From contig NZ_AP023423.1 in NCBI RefSeq assembly GCF_021654335.1, forward strand, positions 124,001 through 188,000: 64,000 nt of DNA, in the 5' to 3' direction. Source of the stretch: Sideroxyarcus emersonii (GTDB taxonomy: Bacteria; Pseudomonadota; Gammaproteobacteria; Burkholderiales; Gallionellaceae). The notes under the pieces are model-generated. The model had not been told where the DNA came from. It did no database searches and worked only from the letters and a program-made list of their open reading frames with translations. This document shows positions 30,296 to 41,300 of this stretch, piece after piece. The translations under genes were made by a program, and so were the position numbers. Each line of letters opens with the position of its first letter. Positions within the stretch are counted from its first letter, which is position 1.

Positions 30296-31732
30296 TCATT
30301 TGCCGGCCACCCACTCGAGCAGCGCATCCTGCGCATCCTGCCCGCTCTTGGCGTAAGGATGGTTGATGTAGAACACGACGATCCATTCCCTGCCGCTCTT
30401 CGAGCGCACATAGCCGGCGATGGTCTTCACCCCTTCCAGCGTGCCGGTCTTCAGGTGGGCGTGGCTGGCGGCGGGACTTTCTTTCAGGCGCTTCTTCACC
30501 GAACCGTCCACGCCGAGGATGGGTAGCGAGGCTTGCAGTTCCGCGCTCAGCGGATGATCGTAGGCGTGCTGCAGCAGTTGTGCCATGTGGGCCACGCTGA
30601 TGCGTTCCTTGCGCGACAGCCCGGCGCCGTTCTCCAGCACCAGCTCCCTGAAGTCCAGACGGTTGCGCGCCAGCCAGGTCTGCAGGGTGAGGATGCTGCG
30701 TTCGATGCTGAGCGGGTGCCCATTCAGGCCTGATGCGCTCGCACCCGTCTCATCCTCCAGCGCCGGGCCTGCCTCGCCCAGCGTGAGGAACAATTGCCTC
30801 GCCATCACGTTGTTGCTGAACTTGTTGATGTCGCGAATGATGGTGCTCAGAGGTTCCGAGCGATGTATGGAAAAGAGTTGTGCATTGCTGCCGACGATCC
30901 CGTCGCGCTCTTTCCCTTGCAGGGTGCCGCCAAGTTCCTTCCACACGGCACCGAAGAGTGCGCCGACATAACGGGTGTGCGGCATCACGCTGAGATTCTG
31001 TTCGCGCTCGCCGCAGCCTATGGGGTAGTCGCCCTGCAATACGACGCTGTCGCCGCTGGGCTGGACCGAGAACCGGTCGTCCCAGTTGTCGCAGTTGATC
31101 TGGTCGCTTTTCGGTGTCAGCTGGTTGTCCAGCGTGACGCCGTCGAGCGGAGGTTCGCTGACGACTTTCAGGTTGTTGCCCTCGGGCATGTAACGCAGGC
31201 GCATGGTGTTGAAATTGATCAGCAGCGCATCAGGGCCGACGTTGTAGGCGCGCATCGGGTCGGCGTCGAAATCGCCAGGATTGTACGGCGGCAGGTTGAA
31301 GTAGCTGCGGTCGAGGATCAGGTCGCCGCGGATATCGCGCAGGCCGCGTGCGCGCAGTTCTCCCAGCCACAGCCAGAACTGCTCGATGGTGAATTTCGGG
31401 TCGCCATAGCCTTTGAGGATCAGGTTGCCATTCAGCACGCCGTCCTTGAGTTCGCCGTCGATATAGGCTTCGGTCTTCCAGGTATAGGCGGGGCCGAGCA
31501 GGTCGAGCGCGGCAAAGGTGGTGAGCAGCTTCATGGTCGAGGCGGGATTCATCGGGCGCTGGGCGTTGATGCTGATGAGCGGTTTGTGCCGGCCCGCCTC
31601 GCGCACCTCCACCGCGATGCCGGATGCCGGGATGTGTGCCTTTTTCAGTTCCTGACGGACCGTGGCAGGAAGCGGGGCGGCCTGGGTGGCGGCAGCGCAG
31701 CAGAGCAGGAACGCGGTATGCAGAAATTTCAT
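30296..31732 (-). CDS. dacB: D-alanyl-D-alanine carboxypeptidase/endopeptidase (PBP4)
   Basis: PBP4-type class C penicillin-binding protein, 478 residues, periplasmic. It trims stem peptides and cleaves D-Ala-mDAP cross-links. The signal peptide is MKFLHTAFLLCCAAATQA. Active-site motifs are S65-T-M-K68, S306-N-N308 and K428-T-G430. The long insertion between the first and second motifs is normal for DacB. The start overlaps the bioA stop (ATGA), an odd partnership that is probably only transcriptional. Confidence 0.95.
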   Translation of the reverse strand: MKFLHTAFLLCCAAATQAAPLPATVRQELKKAHIPASGIAVEVREAGRHKPLISINAQRPMNPASTMKLLTTFAALDLLGPAYTWKTEAYIDGELKDGVLNGNLILKGYGDPKFTIEQFWLWLGELRARGLRDIRGDLILDRSYFNLPPYNPGDFDADPMRAYNVGPDALLINFNTMRLRYMPEGNNLKVVSEPPLDGVTLDNQLTPKSDQINCDNWDDRFSVQPSGDSVVLQGDYPIGCGEREQNLSVMPHTRYVGALFGAVWKELGGTLQGKERDGIVGSNAQLFSIHRSEPLSTIIRDINKFSNNVMARQLFLTLGEAGPALEDETGASASGLNGHPLSIERSILTLQTWLARNRLDFRELVLENGAGLSRKERISVAHMAQLLQHAYDHPLSAELQASLPILGVDGSVKKRLKESPAASHAHLKTGTLEGVKTIAGYVRSKSGREWIVVFYINHPYAKSGQDAQDALLEWVAGK

Positions 31733-33045
31733 GTCAAATGATCGATCACTTCCAGCGTCCGTCCGACAAGGAGCAGCATCTCGTCTTCGCGAATGACATA
31801 GGGCGGCATGAAATAGACCGTGTTGCCCATCGGGCGCAGCAGCAGCTCGCGTTGCAGCCCGAGGCTGAAGCAGCGTTGCGCGAAATCGGCATGCGGTGTG
31901 TCTACCTCGAATGCCCAGACCATGCCGGTGTTGCGAAAATCCTTCACTGCGGAATGGTCGCGCAATGGTTGCGCGATACGGTTGAAGAAGGCGGCCTTGT
32001 CGCGGTTGGCGTTGAGCACGTCGTCTTCGGCAAAGATGTCCAGCGTGGCCAGCGCGGCACGGCAGGCCAAGGGGTTGCCGGTATAGGAATGCGAATGCAG
32101 GAAGCCGCGCGCGGTCTCGTCGGCGTAGAACGCACGATAGATGTCGTCCGTCGTCATGACCACCGACAGCGGCAGGTAACCCCCGGTGATGCCTTTGGAG
32201 AGCAGCAGGAAATCGGGGTGGATGCTGGCCTGCTCACAGGCGAACATTGAGCCTGTCCTGCCCATGCCGACCGCGATCTCGTCGGCGATCAGGTGCACGC
32301 CGTATTCCGAGCATAACTCGCGTGCTCGCCTGAGATAGCTCGGGTGATACATCGCCATGCCTGCCGCACCCTGGATCAGCGGCTCGACGATGAAGGCGGC
32401 AATGTGTTCGTGGTGTTCTTGCAAATGCACTTCCAGTGCGGTGGCACAGCGCAGTGCGTAAGCTTCGGCGTTTTCCCCGGTTTCCGCATTGCGCCAGTCG
32501 GGGCAGGGAACCGTGGCGTTCTGCCGGATCAGCGCACCATAGGCGTCGCGGAACAGCGCGACATCGGTGACCGACAATGCGCCCAGCGTCTCGCCGTGGT
32601 AGCTGTTCTGCAGGCTGATGAATTGCGTCTTCTGGGGGTGACCGGTATTGCGCCAGTAGTGGGCGCTCATCTTCAGGGCGATCTCGGTAGCCGAGGCGCC
32701 GTCCGAGCCATAAAAGCAATGGCCCAATCCGGCAGGGGCGAGTTCGCGCAGCCTTTCCGAGAGCCTGACCACCGGCTCGTGGGTAAAGCCGGCCAACATG
32801 ACATGCTCCAGTTTGCCGAGCTGGTCGGCGAGAGCGGCATTGATGCGCGGATTGCAGTGACCGAACAGGTTCACCCACCAGGAACTCACTGCGTCCAGAT
32901 AGCGCCGGCCATCAAGATCGTACAGCCACACGCCCTCGCCGCGCGCGATGGGGACCAGCGGCAGCGTTTCGTGCCGCTTCATCTGGGTACAGGGATGCCA
33001 TACGGCGGAGAGGCTGCGGTCGAGGAGATCGGAGTTGGCTGACAT
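31729..33045 (-). CDS. bioA: Adenosylmethionine-8-amino-7-oxononanoate aminotransferase
   Basis: BioA, 438 residues: a PLP enzyme converting KAPA to DAPA in biotin synthesis using SAM as amino donor. Signatures: VWHPCTQMKRHE at the start, SSWWVNLFGHCNPRINAAL, FYGSDGASATEIALKMS, the DEIAVGMGRTGSMFA block, and the Schiff-base K284 (LSKGITGGYLPLS). The start at MSANSDLL was preferred to an upstream Met because the latter would add a non-conserved leader. Other bio genes are not in the window. Confidence 0.96.
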   Translation of the reverse strand: MSANSDLLDRSLSAVWHPCTQMKRHETLPLVPIARGEGVWLYDLDGRRYLDAVSSWWVNLFGHCNPRINAALADQLGKLEHVMLAGFTHEPVVRLSERLRELAPAGLGHCFYGSDGASATEIALKMSAHYWRNTGHPQKTQFISLQNSYHGETLGALSVTDVALFRDAYGALIRQNATVPCPDWRNAETGENAEAYALRCATALEVHLQEHHEHIAAFIVEPLIQGAAGMAMYHPSYLRRARELCSEYGVHLIADEIAVGMGRTGSMFACEQASIHPDFLLLSKGITGGYLPLSVVMTTDDIYRAFYADETARGFLHSHSYTGNPLACRAALATLDIFAEDDVLNANRDKAAFFNRIAQPLRDHSAVKDFRNTGMVWAFEVDTPHADFAQRCFSLGLQRELLLRPMGNTVYFMPPYVIREDEMLLLVGRTLEVIDHLT

Positions 33046-33167
33046 CGCGAAATCATAACGGAGTTTGCATGGGACGTAGGGCGTGAGCATGCAAATTTTT
33101 GGGGATGCTCGCGCCAAGGTTAACCGCCGAATCCCCATGGCAATGCTGGGTTAATTTTTGCATTGCA

Positions 33168-33195
33168 CTTGAAATGGGGAGGTGTAACCCCTATC
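33168..33195 (+). promoter_or_regulatory. Sigma-32 type heat-shock promoter of groESL
   Basis: CTTGAAA (33168-33174), 13 bases, then CCCCTATC (33188-33195), close to the RpoH consensus CTTGAAA-N11-15-CCCCATNT. It lies about 100 bases before groES. Confidence 0.8.
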
Positions 33196-33196
33196 A

Positions 33197-33223
33197 TTAG
33201 CAGTCGCTGGCGGGGAGTGCTAA
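33197..33223 (+). promoter_or_regulatory. CIRCE operator (HrcA binding site)
   Basis: TTAGCAGTC (33197-33205), nine bases, GAGTGCTAA (33215-33223). The right arm is consensus and the left arm has one change (G for C at position 6). It begins directly after the sigma-32 -10 element, so bound HrcA would cover the start site. Confidence 0.9.
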
Positions 33224-33292
33224 CCGGCGCCTGATTAAAATCACAGACCTGCCTTCGCATTTGATTAACCCACTGAATTTAGGAGAATAAGA

Positions 33293-33583
33293 ATGAAGAT
33301 TCGTCCCTTGAGCGACCGTGTCATCGTCAAGCGTATGGAAGCAGAAACCAAGACTGCATCTGGAATCATTATTCCTGATGCAGCCACCGAAAAACCCGAT
33401 CAGGGCGAAATCGTCGCTGTGGGCAACGGCAAGATGGGTGACGATGGCAAGCTGCAACCTATGAACGTTAAAGTTGGTGACCGTGTGTTGTTCGGCAAAT
33501 ATTCCGGTCAAGCCTTCAAGATCGACGGCCAGGAACTGCTGACCATGCGTGAAGACGACATCATCGGCGTGATCGAAAAGTAA
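33293..33583 (+). CDS. groES: Co-chaperonin GroES
   Basis: GroES, 96 residues: the heptameric lid of the GroEL folding chamber. The start is [18 protein letters not shown], with the mobile loop near residues 16-33 ([18 protein letters not shown]) and VLFGKYSGQ near 64. An AGGAG site lies 7 bases before the ATG. It is the first gene of groESL, under the dual promoter-operator described at 33168-33223. Confidence 0.98.
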   Translation: MKIRPLSDRVIVKRMEAETKTASGIIIPDAATEKPDQGEIVAVGNGKMGDDGKLQPMNVKVGDRVLFGKYSGQAFKIDGQELLTMREDDIIGVIEK

Positions 33584-35287
<1,704 letters not shown>

Positions 35288-35321
35288 CTGAATCGGCTGT
35301 TTGGTTCAGTCAAGTGCAGTA

Positions 35322-35355
35322 AACGAACCCCGCCGTGTGCGGGGTTCGTTTTTTA
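35322..35355 (+). terminator. Terminator after groEL
   Basis: AACGAACCCCGC and GCGGGGTTCGTT form a 12-bp stem around CGTGT, followed by TTTTT. Confidence 0.93.
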
Positions 35356-35357
35356 TA

Positions 35358-35386
35358 TTGCCCGTAACGCTGCTTGCCGCTACAAT
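35358..35386 (+). promoter_or_regulatory. Putative tRNA-Phe promoter
   Basis: TTGCCC (35358-35363) and TACAAT (35381-35386) with a 17-base spacer, about 45 bases before the tRNA. Confidence 0.65.
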
Positions 35387-35431
35387 GCGCCCCTTCGTTT
35401 TACCCACCCCGATGGGGATGGGCGCAAAAAT

Positions 35432-35507
35432 GGCTCGGTAGCTCAGTCGGTAGAGCAGAGGATTGAAAATCCTTGTGTCGGTGGTTCGATTCCGCCCCGA
35501 GCCACCA
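35432..35507 (+). tRNA. tRNA-Phe (anticodon GAA)
   Basis: A 76-base cloverleaf: acceptor GGCTCGG paired with CCGAGCC, discriminator A, and encoded CCA (35505-35507). The anticodon arm GAGGA/TCCTT encloses loop TTGAAAA, giving GAA. The T-loop is GGTTCGATTCC. It is flanked by its own promoter and terminator. Confidence 0.97.
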
Positions 35508-35513
35508 ACACCC

Positions 35514-35544
35514 AAAGGGCTTGCAATGATGCGAGCCCTTTTAA
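35514..35544 (+). terminator. Terminator after tRNA-Phe
   Basis: AAAGGGCTTGCA (35514-35525) pairs with TGCGAGCCCTTT (35530-35541), 12 pairs with one G-T, loop ATGA, then TTAAC. Confidence 0.8.
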
Positions 35545-35594
35545 CTTTCTGCGATTCATATCGTATCCATGCAATTTCGGGAGTGAAGGCTGAA

Positions 35595-35984
35595 GTGAAA
35601 AAAGCGGCTTGGATCGTTTCTTTGGCTTTGGCACCACTGTTGTTGAGTGCCTGTGCCGCCACCTTCTGGAATGACGATCCCCAGCAGGATTTGATCGTCG
35701 GCGTAAAGAGCTTCGAAGAGGGCGATATGGCAACCGCAAAGCTGGTATTGAATCATCTGCTGAACCATTCTCCCGTGGATGGTGCTGCCACCAAAGAACA
35801 GAAGCTGACAGCGCATAAATACCTGGCCTTCATACATTGCAGCAACGACGAAGTAGTTCAATGCCGGAGCGAGTTCGACAAGCTGCTGAGTATCGACCCG
35901 CAATTCAGGCTGAAACCCGAGGAAGAAGGGCATCCCAAATGGGGGCCGGTATTTCGCGACGAGAAAGCCAGATTCGGCAAATAG
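35595..35984 (+). CDS. TssQ-like lipoprotein
   Basis: Lipoprotein of 129 residues. The likely start is GTG at 35595, giving signal peptide VKKAAWIVSLALAPLLLSAC with lipobox LSAC (Cys20). Upstream in-frame ATGs would read out of the tRNA terminator and add a non-signal leader. The C-terminal half, YLAFIHCSNDEVVQCRSEFDKLLSIDPQFRL followed by EEGHPKWGPVFR, matches the TPR-like region of TssQ-family T6SS-associated lipoproteins. No T6SS genes are near, so the role may differ. The two Cys in LAFIHC and VQC may pair. Confidence 0.7.
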   Translation: MKKAAWIVSLALAPLLLSACAATFWNDDPQQDLIVGVKSFEEGDMATAKLVLNHLLNHSPVDGAATKEQKLTAHKYLAFIHCSNDEVVQCRSEFDKLLSIDPQFRLKPEEEGHPKWGPVFRDEKARFGK

Positions 35985-36051
35985 CCGGCCGAGGTGCGGG
36001 CGAGACGGAATTGCTCGCCCCACCTATGTGTCGTCGATGCTCTGAATCTCA

Positions 36052-36088
36052 AAAGAAGCCCGACTGGAAAGTCGGGCTTCTTCCGTTT
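36052..36088 (+). terminator. Terminator after the TssQ-like gene
   Basis: AAGAAGCCCGAC and GTCGGGCTTCTT form a 12-bp stem around TGGAAA. T-rich sequence follows (CCGTTTC). Confidence 0.8.
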
Positions 36089-36180
36089 CAGCGTACCTGA
36101 CTTTTCCCCGGCTATGGCATTATGCAAGCTTGGGGCTGTGGGGAGACAGCTTCAAGTCCGTAGTCGGGAGGATATCGAGC

Positions 36181-38226
36181 ATGATGGTCATCAAGCCGTT
36201 CTGGAAGAAAATGCGGGTGCACAGGAATGCGAACGCGCTGTCGTTCTGGCTCGCGATATTTTCCATCGCCGGCGTGCTGTTTCTCTATTACACGCAGAAC
36301 TCATTCCTTGAGGCATTCGAGGCCAAGACCTATGATCTGCGCTTCAAGGTCATGCGCGGACCGATTCCGCCCAGTCCGAACATTGCCGTCATCGCCATCG
36401 ACGAGAAGAGTATCGCAGAGCTGGGGCGGTATCCCTGGAGTCGCGACCGTTATGCGGATCTGCTGGACAAACTGACGGCAGCAAGGGCGAAGGCGGTGAT
36501 GTTCGACGCCTTTTTCCCCGAGCGCGAGAGCGCAGCGCACGACCGGCTTTTTGCGGCCGCCACCAGGCGCGCCGGCAATGTCGTGCTGGCCGTGGCTTTT
36601 GAGTATGACAAGAACGGCCGTGTGGCGAACATAACCCGCAGCTTGCCGGAGATCGAGCGCGGAGCGATCGGGGTCGGGCATATCAACCAGTTGCCGGACG
36701 ACGACGGCGTGATCCGCCGTTATCCGCTGCTGCTCGAAAAGGACGGCAAGCAGACACCCGCGCTGGGGCTGATGGCGGCGATGCTGGCGCTGGGCGAACA
36801 CAAGTATGAAGCCGGCGACTTCGATATTACATTGGGCACACACCATATTCCGGTGGATGGTGAGAACCGGATGTGGATCAACTATGTCGGCCCGCGCGGT
36901 GCCTATCCCCGTTATTCCTTTACCGACGTGATGAACGGGCGCATTCCGGCAGCGGAATTGCAGGGCAAGATCCTGTTTGTCGGGGCGACGGCGCTCGGCG
37001 TCTACGACATGCGGGTGACGCCTTTCGACGGCAACACGCCCGGGGTGGAGTTGCACGCGACGGTCGCGGACAACATCATCAGCGAGCGCTATATCCGCCA
37101 GGGCGGGGTGGAGTCGCTGATCGACATGGCCTTTATCGTAGCGATGGGTGCGCTGGCCTATTTCCTGACCATACGCTTGCGTCTGTACGGGGCGATCCCG
37201 GCGATGATCGTGCTGGTGTCGGCATATATCTGGTTCACCTACTACATGTTCACCGCAGGGGAGTGGCTCAATATCATTTATCCGACCCTGTCGGTCATCG
37301 TCGCGTTGCTGGTGGGCGGCAGTTTCCGCTATCTGGTGCTGGAACGCAGTGCGCGCGAGATGCGCTCGATGTTCTCCAGCTATCTGTCGCCCAAACTGGT
37401 GGCGCGGCTGGAAAAAGATCCGGAGGCAGCCAAGATCGGCGGCGACAACAAGGAAGTAACCGTATTATTCACCGACATCAAGGGATTCACCTCGTTCAGC
37501 GAGGCGCATCCGCCGCAGGAAGTGGTGTCGCGGCTGAATGAATACCTGGGCGCGATGGTGCAGGTGATCGAGCAGCACGACGGCACGATCGACAAATTTA
37601 TCGGCGACGGCATCATGGCCTATTGGGGGGCGCCGCTGGCGCAGCCCGATCATGCCAGGCTGGCGATCGACTGCATCAGGGTGATCGACCGGCGCATGAA
37701 GGAATTGCACAAGACGTGGCAGCAGAGCGGGGTGGAACCGTTCATGATCCGCGGCGGTATCCAGTCGGGCGAGGTGGTGGCGGGGAATGTCGGCCTGTCC
37801 GGCAAGAAAATGGAATATACGGTCATCGGCGATACGGTGAACCAGGCGGCGCGGCTGGAGGGAACGGCAAAGTACTACGGGGTGAGCTACCTGGTGGGTG
37901 AAGAGACCTACAAAAGAACCCGCGAGATCTGCCGCTACCGGGAGATAGACAAGATCCGCGTGGTGGGGAAACATTTGCCCGTTACCATATATGAACCGCT
38001 GGACGGCCTGTCGATGCTGGATGCGGAAACCGCAAAACGGTTCGAGGCGGCGCTGGCCTTGTACCGGGCAAGAGAGTGGGAGCGGGCGCTGGCAGGATTT
38101 AAGGCGGTGCTGGACGTCGCGCCCGAAGATAAACCCAGTAAAATATACTCGGAGCGTTGCGGGTATTTCATGCAGAACCCGCCGGGCGCCGATTGGGATG
38201 GGGTATTCAATCGCGCTGAAAAATAA
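36181..38226 (+). CDS. CHASE2-domain adenylate/guanylate cyclase
   Basis: Membrane nucleotide cyclase, 681 residues. A first span at about 19-39 is followed by an extracytoplasmic CHASE2 sensor at about 45-310 (NIAVIAIDEKSIAELGRYPWSRDRYADLL, GVGHINQLPDDDGVIRR), then three spans at about 315-395, and a class III cyclase domain at about 425-590. Metal residues are D432 (FTDIKGF) and D476 (GDGIMAYWGAP); the Lys in DKFIGD (K472) and the Asp in YTVIGDTVNQAARLE point to ATP, hence cAMP. GGGAGG precedes the ATG; a TTG 51 bases upstream is possible. It is the first gene of a three-gene unit. Confidence 0.92.
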   Translation: MMVIKPFWKKMRVHRNANALSFWLAIFSIAGVLFLYYTQNSFLEAFEAKTYDLRFKVMRGPIPPSPNIAVIAIDEKSIAELGRYPWSRDRYADLLDKLTAARAKAVMFDAFFPERESAAHDRLFAAATRRAGNVVLAVAFEYDKNGRVANITRSLPEIERGAIGVGHINQLPDDDGVIRRYPLLLEKDGKQTPALGLMAAMLALGEHKYEAGDFDITLGTHHIPVDGENRMWINYVGPRGAYPRYSFTDVMNGRIPAAELQGKILFVGATALGVYDMRVTPFDGNTPGVELHATVADNIISERYIRQGGVESLIDMAFIVAMGALAYFLTIRLRLYGAIPAMIVLVSAYIWFTYYMFTAGEWLNIIYPTLSVIVALLVGGSFRYLVLERSAREMRSMFSSYLSPKLVARLEKDPEAAKIGGDNKEVTVLFTDIKGFTSFSEAHPPQEVVSRLNEYLGAMVQVIEQHDGTIDKFIGDGIMAYWGAPLAQPDHARLAIDCIRVIDRRMKELHKTWQQSGVEPFMIRGGIQSGEVVAGNVGLSGKKMEYTVIGDTVNQAARLEGTAKYYGVSYLVGEETYKRTREICRYREIDKIRVVGKHLPVTIYEPLDGLSMLDAETAKRFEAALALYRAREWERALAGFKAVLDVAPEDKPSKIYSERCGYFMQNPPGADWDGVFNRAEK

Positions 38227-38303
38227 ATGTCATGCCGCGCAGGCACGATGAAGGCAGGCGACTTCAGAACGGATTTAACACTTTGACGGATTGGATCGAG
38301 GAT

Positions 38304-41300
38304 ATGCGAAACTTATCGATAGTGATTTCATTGCTGCTGCTCTCGTTTGGGGCCAGTGCAGCCGAGACCGGCGCAGGCACGACCAACGGTTTCTCCAAGG
38401 CAGATTTCCGCGCTGAACTTGCCGCGCCCAAGTTGCGAAAACTGCTCGGCGTCGGCGGCGACAAGCTTTTCATCGCCAAACAGGATGGCCCGGTGGAGGT
38501 GCTGGACAAGGATGGCAAGACGGTCATGACGCTGGCAGCGAAGAGCGGCGATATCGAATTGACCAGGAAGCCGGAGGCGGTTGCAGTGGCCGGCGGCACG
38601 ATCTACGTGGTGGACAGCAAGCTGAACCAGGTGGTCATGTATGACCTGGCGACGGGGAAATACCAGGGCCGCTTCGGCAGCAAGGCGGGCGGCAATCTTG
38701 CCGGCGACGTTGCGCTTGACGAGCCGCAAGGCATTGCCGTGCATGAAGGCGTGGTGTATGTCGCCGATACCGGCAACGAACGGATACAGATGTTCGGCAT
38801 CAACGGCGTCTTCCTTTCCACCCTGGCATTGAGTGCGACAGCAACCGGCGCGGCGGAAAAAGACAAGGCCTACAAATTGGGCGAGCCGACCGACATCGCG
38901 CTGGATGCGCAGGGACGCATCTATGTGCGCGATGCGGACGACAAATCGGTCAAGATCTACGGGGCGAACGGGGTTTATCTGCGCTCCTTGCCCAAATCGG
39001 GCAAGCCGGTGGCGATGGGGGTGGCGGAAGACGGCATCTATGTTGCCGATGAAAGCAGCTTCACTATCCTGAAATATGACTTCGATGCCAACCTGATGTA
39101 CACCTTCGGTTCCGGCGGCGAAGGCAAGGCGCAATTCAAGAACCTGTCCGGCATCGCGGTGGACAAGGGGCAACAGGTGTTTGTCGGCGATGCCAGGAAG
39201 TCGCTGGTCGATGCGTATTCCGTCGAGGCCGGCAAACCGCTGGACCAGCTGCCCAGAACGGCGGGCCGCGCTTCGGTGAAATGGCTGGCCAGCATTCCGG
39301 TGGAAGCGGGGGCGCTGGCAGGTGACGGCAAGGAAACCTTGTATGCGGTGGGCAAGGACAAGAAGAGCCTGCAGGTGATCCGCAAGGGCGCGCTGGCGGG
39401 CGAGATCAAGCTGGACAACATGCAGCTGTCTGCCGTGACGGTAGACAAGAGCGGCGCGATCTGGGTGTTGGACCGGAAGGGCGCGCGGGGAGCCAAGCTG
39501 GACGAGACCGGCAAGGTGCTGCTGAGTTTCGGCAGCGAGGGCAGCAAGGCTGGCCAGTTCGACAGTCCTTCGGCGATCGCGGTATCGTCCTCGGGCATGA
39601 TCTTCGTGGCCGACCGCGCCAATCACAACGTACAGATCTTCAGGGCCGACGGTGTGTTCCTGAATGCGCTGAACGGCGAGAATTCGGGCAAGTTGCGCGA
39701 ACCCGTCGCCATGGCGTTCGATCAGCACGACAATCTGTATATCCTCGATGCCGCACGCGATAGCGTGCTGGCATATTCATCCAATGGACAGTCGGCCGGC
39801 GAGTTCGGCAAGACCAGGGAGGGCGGCAGCCTGTTGTCCAGACCGGTGGCGTTGATCGCAGCGAACGATGAAGTGATGGTGCTGGACGGCAACCAGGTGA
39901 AGGTGTTCTCGCCCAAAGGCCAGTTGCTGCGTTCGTTCGGTGCCAAGGGATCGGGGGCCGGGGCATTCGACGACCCCGTCGCCATGGCCTACGGCGGTGG
40001 CTCCGGTTTCGCGGTCTCGGATAGCGGCAACAAGCGCGTGCAGATGCTGGCGACCCTGCACAAGCCGGACGCACCCCAGCAGCTCGTTGCGCAGGGCAAG
40101 GTCCATTCCGTCGAACTGCATTGGGCCGCAGCCACCAATGCGTATGTCAAACAGTACCGTATCTACCGTTCCGGCAGCGAGAACGGCGGTTTCGTGCCGG
40201 TCGGCACCAGCCCGAACAACCAGTTCGTCGATCAGGACCTGGAAGCCGGCGCACATTATTACTACCGGGTCGGTGCGGAGACGGAGTTCGGGTTCGAGGG
40301 CGCGACCAGTGCCGTAGCGAGTGCGGTACCGACCAAATTCGTCCCGCCCGCCCTTGCGGCGGTACAGGTGACGACCACCCCGTGGCAGGTGAAACTCAAC
40401 TGGGTGGCGGCCGATGCCAAATATTTCAGCGCCTACCGCATCTACCAAAAGGATGGGGACTCCTACACGAAGATCGGTGAAGTCACCCAGCCCGAATTCA
40501 TCAAGGACGGATTGACGCCGGAAACCGGATATACCTACTACGTTTCGACGGTCAGCAGCGACGGCACCGAATCGGAGAAGCTGGCCGTCGAGGCCGCCAC
40601 GCAGGTATTCAACCGCCCGCCGCTGGAGATCGAGGTGGTGCAGTTGCGCGACGTTTTCTCCAACTCGTACAAGATCTATGAGCGTGACGGGATCGGGCGC
40701 ATCAAGCTGATCAACAATACCAACAAGAGCATGGAACGGCTCAAGGTCACGTTCCAGTTGCGCGATTTCATGGATTTCCCGACAGAGACCAAACTGGACA
40801 AGCTGTTGCCGGGACAAAGCCAGGAAGTGCCGCTCAAGGCCGTGTTTAACAACAGCATCCTGACGCTCACCGAAGATACATCGGTGCAGGCGATGATCGA
40901 GGCCAGCTATTTCGAGAACGGTAAACGCGTCGCCTTCAGCAAGAATCCGACGGTGAACATCTACGACAAGCACCGCTTGACCTGGGACGATCGCGACCGC
41001 TATGCCGCTTTCGTCACGCCCAAGGACCCGCCGGTGATGAACATCGTGCGTTCGGTGGTGACCCAGTTCAAGGAAACCAAGGACCAGGCGCAACTCTCCG
41101 CCGCGGTCTTCGATATGCTGGGCGTGTACGGCATGACTTATATCCCGGACCCGAGCAATCCCTACCAGGTCAGTTCGGGCAAGGTGGATACGGTCGATTA
41201 CGTGCAGTTCCCGCGCGAAACGCTGGAGCGCAAGTCGGGCGACTGTGACGACCTGGTCGCCCTCTACTCTGCGGCGCTGGAAAGCATGGGAATCAACACC

